Shown here: one piece after another, positions 39,297-47,313 of the stretch
How positions within the stretch are numbered: the stretch's first letter is position 1
Layout of the letters: each line of letters opens with the position of its first letter
Origin: Pycnococcus provasolii
Lineage: Eukaryota > Chlorophyta > Pseudoscourfieldiophyceae > Pseudoscourfieldiales > Pycnococcaceae
Length of the DNA stretch: 64,000 nt
Direction of reading: 5' to 3'
NCBI GenBank assembly: GCA_938743325.2
Contig: OW568882.1
Coordinates: 186,001 to 250,000 of the forward strand
The notes under the pieces: model-generated
What the model saw: only the letters and a program-made list of their open reading frames with translations
The model's database searches: none
Told to the model about the DNA's origin: nothing
Translations under genes and position numbers: made by a program

Positions 39297-40202
39297 TTAC
39301 GCCATCTTCGACGAAGCTTCGACGCCACCGAGGCGTGACACGTAGCGAAGCAGCCACAGGCTGAAGGCGAGCCCGATGTAGTGCGCGAAGAGCGTGTTGG
39401 ACGTCGCCTGCACCATGAAGACGTCGAGAGGCAGCACCGGGTTGTATCCGCCAGCCGTGGCGCCCGCGAACGGGTTGCCCATGTTGCTCAGGCTCTTCGC
39501 CATCAGCACACCTGTCGTGCTCAGCAGACCCAGGAGGGCGCTTCCCATACCCGTGAGGTTGAGGAACGCGCCCGCCGCGAGCGTGCGAACAACGTCAGCC
39601 TTGCGCGGCGGGTTTCCCTCGAGCGCGCCTTGCCTCAAGCGTCGTCCGAGCCGCGCGTATCCGAGCGTCCAGAACGTGGAGATGAACGACATGACAAGCC
39701 CGGAGAAGGTGAACAGCAGCGTGGAGTTCGACTTTCCTGTGCCTGGCACGGCGAGCGCGAAGACGAGGATGATGGCGGAGATGACGCTGAGAACGAGCTG
39801 GCACCACAGGCTGAAGTAAGCAAGTTTGCGTAAGCGCGCCCCGGCGCGTGCGATCTTGCGCTGCTCTTCTTCCGGCATAGGTTTATCCGCGGATCCCGGC
39901 GTCGACGACGACGCTTGCGCGACGACGACAGGACCTGAGTGTTGGGATCGACGACGACGGCAAGACGGGCTTGATCGAGCTGCGCGATCGATGCTGCTGA
40001 GGCCTAGGCCGAGAGGAGCAGAATCCGAAGGTGGAGCCAAGTAAGATGCGCGTGAGCTCGGGAACCCACCATTACCACAAACAACAAGTTGCGAAGTTCT
40101 GGATGTAGATGGAGATGGAGATGCGTGACCATGACGACGAAGGGCAGCAGCAGCAGCAGGACGAAGGGCACGAATACGTCCGAGAGCAGACGCCGAAGCC
40201 AT
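39297..40202 (-). CDS. TIC21: TIC21 (PIC1/CIA5), plastid inner-envelope membrane protein
   Basis: TIC21 is an inner-envelope protein implicated in protein import and also described as the iron permease PIC1. The 301-residue protein starts with an Ala/Arg/Ser-rich transit peptide (MASASALGRIRALRPAA) and a variable linker to ~residue 105. A conserved DUF3611 domain of four membrane helices follows: LAYFSLWCQLVLSVISAIIL, LLFTFSGLVMSFISTFWTLGYARL, TLAAGAFLNLTGMGSALLGL and the C-terminal helix. It includes NPVLPLDVFMVQATSNTLFAHYIGL, matching plant PVLALDVFLVQASANTLLSHF. The frame is open upstream to 40385, but the ATG at 40202 gives a classic transit peptide. Intronless; it is divergent from GUF1 with ~410 bp between starts. 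Confidence 0.93.
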   Translation of the reverse strand: MASASALGRIRALRPAAAAALRRHGHASPSPSTSRTSQLVVCGNGGFPSSRASYLAPPSDSAPLGLGLSSIDRAARSSPSCRRRRSQHSGPVVVAQASSSTPGSADKPMPEEEQRKIARAGARLRKLAYFSLWCQLVLSVISAIILVFALAVPGTGKSNSTLLFTFSGLVMSFISTFWTLGYARLGRRLRQGALEGNPPRKADVVRTLAAGAFLNLTGMGSALLGLLSTTGVLMAKSLSNMGNPFAGATAGGYNPVLPLDVFMVQATSNTLFAHYIGLAFSLWLLRYVSRLGGVEASSKMA

Positions 40203-40612
40203 GGCACTAACGTTAGCTTGGTTAGCCAAAAATACCAAAAATACCTTCAGGAGGGGAGGGGCCGGAGACTTCTTCTGTCTGGCAGTCTGGGGATAAGGCC
40301 GGCGAATGACCAATGGGAGGGACCCTCCGAACCGACCGTTCTGTTCCGCCCGGGGACCAGTGCTGTACTGTATGCGGGGATCCACAATTGAGTTGTTCTG
40401 AGTGTACCTTTAAGGGTTTCGTTCGGGATTGGTAAGTTCGGGGTTTGGGGTTTTAGTTAGGAGTTCGGGGTTTTAGTTCGGGGTTTTAGTTCGGGGTTTT
40501 AGTTCGGGGTTTTAGTTCGGGGTTTTAGTTTCGGGGTTTTAGTTCGGGGTTTTCCCACGTGGTTCTCCCCTGGCGTCCCCTTGCAGATGTGTTGTTCATT
40601 CTTCACTTCGGC
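40203..40612. promoter_or_regulatory. TIC21-GUF1 divergent promoter with 13-bp tandem repeat
   Basis: This 410-bp space separates two divergent nuclear genes for organelle proteins. Its GUF1-proximal part (~40437-40557) consists of tandem TTCGGGGTTTTAG units with small variants. No TATA box is evident. Promoter role is inferred from position. Confidence 0.5.
40437..40557. repeat. Tandem TTCGGGGTTTTAG (13 bp) array
   Basis: Six or more near-identical 13-bp units (one with an extra T, others truncated) lie immediately upstream of GUF1. The G4-T4 rhythm resembles telomere-type and G-quadruplex-forming DNA. Confidence 0.92.
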
Positions 40613-41395
40613 ATGGCGGCCTCTGTCCGTCATGTTCATGTTCCCATTGCGCGTCTCTGTAGAACAATGTACGCGTCCAATTGGGCGGGGCCGGCGTTAC
40701 TGAGTCGTAGTTTTCAAGAAGGATTTCGTTTCTTTTCATCCACGTCCACGGGATCTTCTCCTGTTACGAATCATAGTTCTGCGAAGAATCATGACGTCGT
40801 CGTGTGGACACCTTCGTCGTTTGACAGCGAACATGTGCGAAACTTCTGCGTCATCGCACACGTCGACCACGGCAAGTCCACGCTGTGCGATCGACTCTAC
40901 GAACGTGCTTTAGGAATTAAGGCGAAGTCGACGCAAATGCTGGACGACCTTCCCGTCGAAAGGGAGAGAGGAATCACTGTCAAGGCCAGGCCGCTGTCTC
41001 TCGTCTCCAACACGCCAGGTGAGCCGCCGTTCCTGTTAAACTTGGTCGACACGCCGGGGCACAGCGACTTCTACGGAGAGGTGACGCGAAACCTGCGCGC
41101 CGTCGAAGGGGCGATCCTTCTCGTCGACGCCACGCAGGGAATACAGGCGCAGACCGTCGCGGCGTACCGTGCCGCGCAAGAGTCCGGCTGTGTCGTCGTT
41201 CCGTGTCTCAACAAGGTGGACTTGCCGCACGCGGAAGTGCCGAGGTGGCGTGCCGAGGTGGCGGCACTCACGGGTACGAAAGAGGCGGATGTCTTCGAAC
41301 TGTCGGCTAAAACGGGTGCCGGTGTCGAGGACCTCCTGAACGCACTGCCATATCTGCTGCCGCCACCCGAGACGACGTTGTCGTCGGAAGATGAT

Positions 41396-41426
<31 letters not shown>

Positions 41427-42904
41427 ATAACGACGACGGCAAGCAGCAGCTGGCAAAGTTGCTTCTTCTTGATGCGAAGGCTGTGCAGCACAAGCGCGGA
41501 CTCGTGTGCACCGTTCGCGTGCTTCGCGGATGCGTCCGCAAGGGCCAGCCGATGCTTAGCAGCCACACGCATCGAGCTCACGACATTCACGAGGTGGGCG
41601 TGTTCGATCCCGAACTTCGTGCCGTCGACGAGCTACGCGAAGGTCACGTCGGATATGTGTGCGTGGCGATGAAGGCGGGAAGCGGCGAGTTTATGGCTGG
41701 TTCCATGCTCGAGCGCGTTGACGACGCAAGGCGAGCTGGCGCCGGCGCGCCTCCGCCGTCCATGAAGCAGTCTACCAAGTCTACCGCCGTGACAACAACA
41801 AGCGGAGACAACAATAATAATACCGCCGACGAAGTTCCATTCGTCGGCGTGTTCTGCGGCATCTTCCCTCTTCCGGGCGAAAATCATCACAGCTTTCAGA
41901 ACGCGGTGGATAAGCTCGTCGCGAATGAGCCGTCAGTGCACGCTCGTCCAGAGAGCAGTCAGGCTCTAGGCCTCGGCATGCGGTTGGGGTTCCAAGGTCC
42001 ACTGCACAAGGAAATCTTCATGTCGCGACTGCAGCAGGAGCACGGCGTGGAGGTGATATGCACCGCGGCGACGGTGCCATGCCGCATTTCTTGGGGCGGT
42101 GATAAGGTGGCAACGGTCGCATCGGCGGAGCAGTTCAGGTCGACGGTGGACGTCGCGGAGAGGGAGGTGAGCACACGCTCGAGCCGTGCGATTCGCACGC
42201 AGGAGCTGCTCGTGCGGCTGAATGTTCTCTGCAGGTCGGAGGATGTTGGCGGCATATTGACTCTTTTGTCAGACCGCCGCGGTGTTCCGTGCGAGGATCC
42301 GGACGCGGAGCGCCGAGCCACGGCTGGCGGCGACGGCGGCGGCGGCGGCCGGAGCATGCATGTCACGGGGTACGACTGGCAGAACATCACATATCGCATC
42401 CCGCTGGGATCCGTGGTGGACGACACATTCGCCTCAGAGATGAAGAGCCTTTCTTCGGGATATGCGTCGTATCGCTGGGACGTGCTTGGATTCGAGGATA
42501 GCGACATCGTAAGGCTGGACGTTCTCGTGGACGGCAAGGTGGCTGAGCCACTCGCCCAGCTCGTGCACCGCTCTCGAGCGCAGAGCACGGGAAGCGAGCT
42601 CATCACGTCGCTGGCTGAGAACATTTCGCGCCGCCAATACGACGTGATTCTGCAGGCGTCCGTTGCTAATCGCATACTCGCGCGCACCACCGTCAAGGCG
42701 GTGCGTCGCGACGTGACTTCCAAGTGCTACGGCGGTGACGTGTCTCGAAAGAAGAAGCTGCTTGAAAAGCAGAAGGAGGGCAAGAAGAAGATGAAGGCGC
42801 TTGGCGCGCGGTCCAGTTCCGCCTCCGAGGACGTCGCTTCCGCGTACGTTGACATCCTCCGAGTGGGCGGCGGTTCATCTGGCGGTGGACGGAGTAGGAG
42901 ATGA
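40613..42904 (+). CDS. GUF1: Mitochondrial elongation factor 4 (GUF1/LepA)
   Basis: GUF1 is the mitochondrial homologue of bacterial LepA/EF4, a ribosome-dependent GTPase that acts in translation elongation and back-translocation. GTPase boxes are G1 AHVDHGKST, G2 in RERGITVKA, G3 DTPGHSDF, G4 NKVD and G5 SAKTG. The LepA-specific C-terminal domain is clear: LSSGYASYRWDV, VDGKVAEPLAQLVHR, ILARTTVKAVRRDVTSKCYGGD and KKKLLEKQKEGKKKMK. The N-terminal ~80 residues are Arg/Ser-rich and fit a mitochondrial presequence. A plastid LepA is not excluded, but the LDDLPVERERG box is GUF1-like. Two low-complexity insertions (acidic after the GTPase domain, Asn/Thr/Ser-rich later) enlarge it to 763 residues. 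Start is the first ATG, 40613; the frame opens at a GTG at 40559. Confidence 0.93.
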
Positions 42905-42960
42905 AGATTTGTCCGTGTTTGTTACTACAATAGATGTATCATATGTTTTGTACAAAAGTT

Positions 42961-43428
42961 TTACAAGTCTTCTCTGTTCTCTTGTTGTTGTCTTACGAAC
43001 CTCTCTTGCTCCGCTCGTCTGCGCGTCTCCTCTCTGATGATGTTCTTATGGCACGTGCGAAAAACGCGTCCACGCACGTGGTCGAGTTCGCCCTCCTCGA
43101 GCGGGTCGTTCGCGTACACCTGCTGATAGCACGTCGGCTCCATGCACTTGAGTATGCAGTTTTCTCTAGATGCTAACGAGCTCGTGCAGTCGTCGTCTAC
43201 TTCCTTTATATGTTGTGACGACGACGACGACGACGACGACTGTGATTCAATTTGAGCTTCACACACCTTTCTAATATCTCTCTGCTGTCTGTCAAGTTGC
43301 GCGGCGTTTCGCGCTCTTTTCGTCTTCGCGCAAACTCTGTGAGGAAATACACAAGATAAAGCGAGTAACCACCACACTACTATCAACATGAACCGTTGAC
43401 CGTTGGCATCATGAAGTTGGAGCGTCAT
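42961..43428 (-). CDS. Small signal-peptide protein with Cys motif, conserved unknown
   Basis: The 155-residue protein starts at 43428 (MTLQLHDANG); a hydrophobic segment RFMLIVVWWLLALSCVF at ~12-28 looks like a signal peptide or membrane anchor. The mature part is basic and Gln-rich with a Ser run. The distinctive block is ENCILKCMEPTCYQQVYANDPLEEGELDHVRGRVFRTC, a spaced-Cys motif I associate with small uncharacterised ER or secreted proteins of plants and animals but cannot name. The C-terminus is highly charged. The frame extends upstream to 43935 through tandem-repeat DNA, which I treat as non-coding. It converges on GUF1 with 56 bp between stops. Confidence 0.65.
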   Translation of the reverse strand: MTLQLHDANGQRFMLIVVWWLLALSCVFPHRVCAKTKRARNAAQLDRQQRDIRKVCEAQIESQSSSSSSSSQHIKEVDDDCTSSLASRENCILKCMEPTCYQQVYANDPLEEGELDHVRGRVFRTCHKNIIREETRRRAEQERFVRQQQENREDL

Positions 43429-43561
43429 TATGGAACTTGGATTTGATTTGATTGATGGGCGGCCAATCAATCCATCGGAAAAAACGTATATAAAGGTACT
43501 CGTTTGTTGTTTGGGGAGAGTGGCTTCGAGAGAGGTGAAAAACGCTCGCCAGGAGGGTTCG

Positions 43562-43720
43562 TTCTTGACCACCACCTGCAGGCGTGAGTGACGCGCAAGG
43601 TCGCGGCCAATGAGCGACTGAGCGCGTGATTCTTGACCACCTGCAGGCGTGAGTGAGTGACGCGCAAGCTCGCGGCGAATGAGCGCGTGATTCTTGACCA
43701 CCTGCGTGAGTGAGTGACTG
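43562..43720. repeat. ~61-68-bp tandem repeat in a divergent promoter
   Basis: Units begin TTCTTGACCAC and contain CTGCAGGCGTGAGTGA and AATGAGCG; copies at 43562-43629, 43630-43690 and a partial one at 43691-~43720. It fills most of the space between the divergent secretory-protein and carboxylase genes. Confidence 0.9.
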
Positions 43721-43862
43721 GAGTGACATGCAACTGTTTTTGTGCAAGGTCGCCTCGGCTGGTACATCTTGGTTTCAAGCAACACTCTCTGAGAGAGAGA
43801 AGTGGTCAAGAAGTTTCCCGCCGACCGGCCGCAAACCAACTCCGTCCGTTCTTCTCCGCGCG

Positions 43863-45851
43863 ATGCCGATGCCGATGATGGCGCTCTCGACGAAGATGGT
43901 GATGCCCAACATCTTCGTGGCAGCGCTGCCGTCATCCTTGGCGCGCATCTACCACCTTTTAAGCCAGCCAGTGCACGCCTCCACGCTCGGCCTCTTCCGC
44001 ATGCTCTTCTCCATATGCATGATGTGGCAGGCGCTCAAGTTCGCAGACGTCTTCTACGACCTCAGACGCACGAAGATGGTCTTCCCGTACGCAGGCCTCG
44101 ACTTCAGCCCGCCTTGCGCGCCGCAGACGGGCGAGTTCCTGCTGTCCGTCAACTTCGTCGCAGGGCTCATGGTCATGTGCGGAGCATGCACGCGCATCGC
44201 CACCGTCGTGCTCTTCGCGACGTTCGCTTACATCTTTCACATCACCGAGGAGAACCACAACAACCACTACATCCTCATCTGCCACGTCACGTTCGTCGCG
44301 AGCTTCCTCGACTGGGGAAGGTGGGGCTCCGTCGACGCGCTCGTTGCCGCGTGGCTGGAACGCAGAAGAAGGAGAGGAGGAGGAGGAGGAGGAGGAGGAG
44401 GTCGCACGACGCAGAACGGCATACGCACGACGAGCGTGGTTCCGTACTGGAACCTGCTCCTCATGCAGCTGCTGTTCACCATCCCGTACTTCTACGGCGC
44501 CATCGCCAAGTGCAACCACGACTGGCTGCTTCGAGCCGAACCGCCCACCATGTGGTTCTCCAGGCGTGCGGAAACGGACCTCGACAGCCCGCTCCTGTTC
44601 GCGTACAAGACGGCGTGGTACCCGTGGTTCGTCGCGTGGGGCGGCATGCTCTTCGACCTGACCATCTCGTTCATCCTCTTCAGCAGGCCGCTCAAGCTGC
44701 CGCTCGGCTTGCCTGGAGTGCTCCTCTTCAACTGCATGAACAAGGTCATGTTCAACATCGGCGTCTTTCCCGTCGCCATGCTCGCGAGCTACACTCTCTT
44801 CGCCCAACCGGAAACACCTGCCGTGTGCGCGTGGATCGTCAAGAAGCACATCCTCGGCATGGAGGACGCGGCTGACACATTCCCGTACGTTGGGCCGAGA
44901 TGGCACAGCTTTTGGCTTGTGCCTCTTCCTCCAGACGCGTACGCAAGCGCGAAAAAAAAGCAGCACTTGCGTACGGAGGAGGTGGTGGATGCAGAAGCGG
45001 CGGCGGCGGCGGCGGCGGCGGAGGTGGCGGTGACGAATGACGGAGAAGACAAATCGTCGCCGACGACGCAGCTGAGCTTGCACGGCGCATTCGTGCTGGT
45101 GTTTCTGGCTGGCTTCGCCACATTTCACTTCCTCGGCCCGCTGCGCCACTTCGTGCTCTACCCTCCAGGCGTGTCTTGGCACGAGGAGGGACATCTTGGA
45201 GCGTGGCACATGATGCTCCGCTCCAAGCATGGCGACGTCATGATTGACTTTTTGGAGGATGGCGCCGCGCCGCCGCCGCCGCCGCCGCCGATGGCAGCAG
45301 CGAGTCATCGCAAGCACAAGCACGTGCACGCGCCCGCTCATCGCGTATTCATATCTGAGGACAGATTTCTCAACACAAGGCAACGCAGAAAGCTCATCAC
45401 GAAGCCGCACACTGTACTGCTGTACGTGCAGCACATGTCTCGCATCTACCGCGAGGCTGGGCGCAACCTCACCGGCGCATACGCGCGATCTTGCTACTGT
45501 CTGAATGCACGGGCGCCGGCAAAAATGTTTGTGGAGACGACAAACTTGCTCGATTGGGCGTATCGGTACGAGTACGTGTGGCCGTTCGGCGAACGCTCTG
45601 GCGTTTTGGTGGGGGCTGGTGGTGGGGGCTTCCTGACGCCTCTGCCTCCCGTGCATTCACCAGGTGGCCGCGACGCATGCAGCATCGATGCCTTGGGTGG
45701 ATATTCGTACGATCACGTGAGGCAGGAGGTGACGATGAGCCCCACTCACATGCAAATCCACGCCGCGGCAGGCTTGCAATTCGAGGGCGAGGAGGTGAAG
45801 CATGTGAGTGGGGTGCATGCTTACACCTTAAGGTGGCATCTTCCGCCGTAG
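43863..45851 (+). CDS. GGCX: Vitamin K-dependent gamma-carboxylase homologue (HTTM domain)
   Basis: GGCX is a polytopic ER enzyme that carboxylates glutamate using reduced vitamin K, CO2 and O2. The 662-residue protein has an N-terminal HTTM membrane domain (~40-370) followed by a lumenal domain with one more hydrophobic segment (~404-430). Family blocks include LGLFRMLFSICMMWQALKFADVFY, ENHNNHYILICHV (human has WNNHSYLYGLL) and VPYWNLLLMQLLFTIPYFYGAIAKCNHDWLL (human VPLWN, then IAGVKKLDADW). The Lys in AKCNHDW aligns with the catalytic-base lysine of human GGCX. Low-complexity runs (Arg/Gly, Ala, Pro, His/Lys) interrupt loops. In algae the substrate is unknown; plants have the quinone, which makes a redox role possible. 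An ATG at 43728 would add 45 residues; I chose 43863 (MPMPMMALSTK). Confidence 0.82.
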   Translation: MPMPMMALSTKMVMPNIFVAALPSSLARIYHLLSQPVHASTLGLFRMLFSICMMWQALKFADVFYDLRRTKMVFPYAGLDFSPPCAPQTGEFLLSVNFVAGLMVMCGACTRIATVVLFATFAYIFHITEENHNNHYILICHVTFVASFLDWGRWGSVDALVAAWLERRRRRGGGGGGGGGRTTQNGIRTTSVVPYWNLLLMQLLFTIPYFYGAIAKCNHDWLLRAEPPTMWFSRRAETDLDSPLLFAYKTAWYPWFVAWGGMLFDLTISFILFSRPLKLPLGLPGVLLFNCMNKVMFNIGVFPVAMLASYTLFAQPETPAVCAWIVKKHILGMEDAADTFPYVGPRWHSFWLVPLPPDAYASAKKKQHLRTEEVVDAEAAAAAAAAEVAVTNDGEDKSSPTTQLSLHGAFVLVFLAGFATFHFLGPLRHFVLYPPGVSWHEEGHLGAWHMMLRSKHGDVMIDFLEDGAAPPPPPPPMAAASHRKHKHVHAPAHRVFISEDRFLNTRQRRKLITKPHTVLLYVQHMSRIYREAGRNLTGAYARSCYCLNARAPAKMFVETTNLLDWAYRYEYVWPFGERSGVLVGAGGGGFLTPLPPVHSPGGRDACSIDALGGYSYDHVRQEVTMSPTHMQIHAAAGLQFEGEEVKHVSGVHAYTLRWHLPP

Positions 45852-45975
45852 CGACGGGCGCGACTGGAGGCCGTCGTCGTCGTTTGAATCTATTGCTTGA
45901 CATTATTATCTGAAATATAATGAATGTGTAACTAACTAACTATTTTTTCAAAACCGAATGTCTCAAGGGCAATGA

Positions 45976-46794
45976 ACGACGTGGGCGACGAAAAAAGAAC
46001 TCGGTAACGCTAAATTTCGAAAGTGCGCCATCGTCTCAAGCAGCTCGACGCTGAAAAAGAAAAGGCTGGGGAAACAGATTGACGAGAACGACGTCATACT
46101 CAGGTTAAACAACGCGCCGACCAAGGGACACGAAGTGGACGTCGGATCACGAACGACGGTGCGCTTCACGAACGAGGCGTACCAGGGCATGCGCGAACAC
46201 GCGATGGAGGCGCTCGTCGGCAAGTGGCACATTCAGAACCCGCGCGCGGATCGTCTGCCGAAGATGATGGCGAAGAAAATCCACCCCATCAACCCGCGCT
46301 TCATGAGGTACGCCGAGAAGAACATCGAGGCGGTGTACAAAGAACAGCCGACGAGCGGGTTCGTGTGCGCGGTGATGCTCATGCACGTGTGCGAGCGCGT
46401 CACCGCGTACGGCTTCACGGCGGGCAAGACGCTCAAGGCGTGGTACTTCGACAAACGGCCGAAAAACAAGAACGGGCCGCACAAGGGAAAGAAGTTCTGG
46501 CTGCGCAACAAGTCGTGGCAAATCGACCAGTGGCGTTTCGCGGACATGTCGCCTGCCGTCGACGTGAGAAAAGGAGGTGGCGGTGGCGCGCGGAAGGAGG
46601 CGGCGGAGGAGCGGCGGCGGAGCTTAAGTCCCAGCGAGCGCTCAAGCCAACGAGGTGAGGAGCAGGACGACGAATACGGAGGATTCGATCTATCGCCTAT
46701 CACGCGCCGCTCTCGCACGTTGCTGCACAACATGAAGGGTGAGCGCCGATGCATAACCGACTTGGCGAACCACGGACTGCTCACCTTGCTGTAG
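45976..46794 (+). CDS. Sialyltransferase-like (GT29) catalytic domain, 5' end unresolved
   Basis: The frame opens after a TGA at 45973 and encodes the GT29 L-motif directly: KCAIVSSSSTLKKKRLGKQI followed by NDVILRLNNAPTKGHEVDVG and SRTTVRF. The S-motif follows (PTSGFVCAVMLMHVCERVTAYGFT). A basic/Ser-rich tail ends at 46794. GT29 enzymes are Golgi type II membrane transferases using CMP-sugars; plant and algal members may use CMP-Kdo or related sugars. There is no ATG before or within the L-motif and no room upstream (the carboxylase ends at 45851) for a normal anchor and stem. Either a short unseen exon supplies the start, or the gene is 5'-truncated. A CTAACTAACTA branch-point-like motif and T-run at ~45928-45950 hint at an intron. 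Confidence 0.7.
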   Translation, partial: TTWATKKELGNAKFRKCAIVSSSSTLKKKRLGKQIDENDVILRLNNAPTKGHEVDVGSRTTVRFTNEAYQGMREHAMEALVGKWHIQNPRADRLPKMMAKKIHPINPRFMRYAEKNIEAVYKEQPTSGFVCAVMLMHVCERVTAYGFTAGKTLKAWYFDKRPKNKNGPHKGKKFWLRNKSWQIDQWRFADMSPAVDVRKGGGGGARKEAAEERRRSLSPSERSSQRGEEQDDEYGGFDLSPITRRSRTLLHNMKGERRCITDLANHGLLTLL

Positions 46795-47313
46795 AGTGCA
46801 GTGCTTGCTGATGTTGAACATTGGCATTGTTGTTCCACTTTTTTTCAAATTAATAATTGCGTGTATCAATATTTTACGAATAATACATTACATTACATTA
46901 CATACATATTGCTTATTTGCTTCCTGGCTGGTATGAATTCGTGTCCGTGCTCATCGGGTGGTCGCCCGCCGAACGAATCGATGTGACGTTAGAACGGCTG
47001 GCTGGCATCACGCATTCTTTGCCGCTGAGATTAGGCGTCGTGCGTAAGCCAGCTCTCCAGCTTATATACGTATTGTATACATATATAGTATGAAAAACGC
47101 AAAGTCGTTTCGCCTCAAGATTCGTCAGGACTTCCTCTTGCCTGGGGGGATATATATGGACAATTCGTCTAATAAAACCTTCCAAGGGATTTCTAACTTT
47201 CGAACTTTCCTTTTAAAAGTGAGTGCTCGTTACACTCCCAAACAATTTTAAAAACTGCCCCCAACCCCCCCGGGCGATTCCTTGGCAGGCTCCCAGCACC
47301 ACGTTAGCTTCGG
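46795..47313. other. AT-rich convergent intergenic region
   Basis: No gene. It contains an (ACATT)n repeat at ~46882-46906 and TATA-rich stretches at ~47060-47095. The sialyltransferase-like and DUF285 genes converge here. Confidence 0.5.

Noticed and set aside
43562-43720. CRISPR-like array
   Set aside because: Units are contiguous without unique spacers, and the genome is eukaryotic.
43959-45656. 565-codon minus ORF
   Set aside because: Antisense shadow of the carboxylase gene; its Arg/His-rich translation matches no family.
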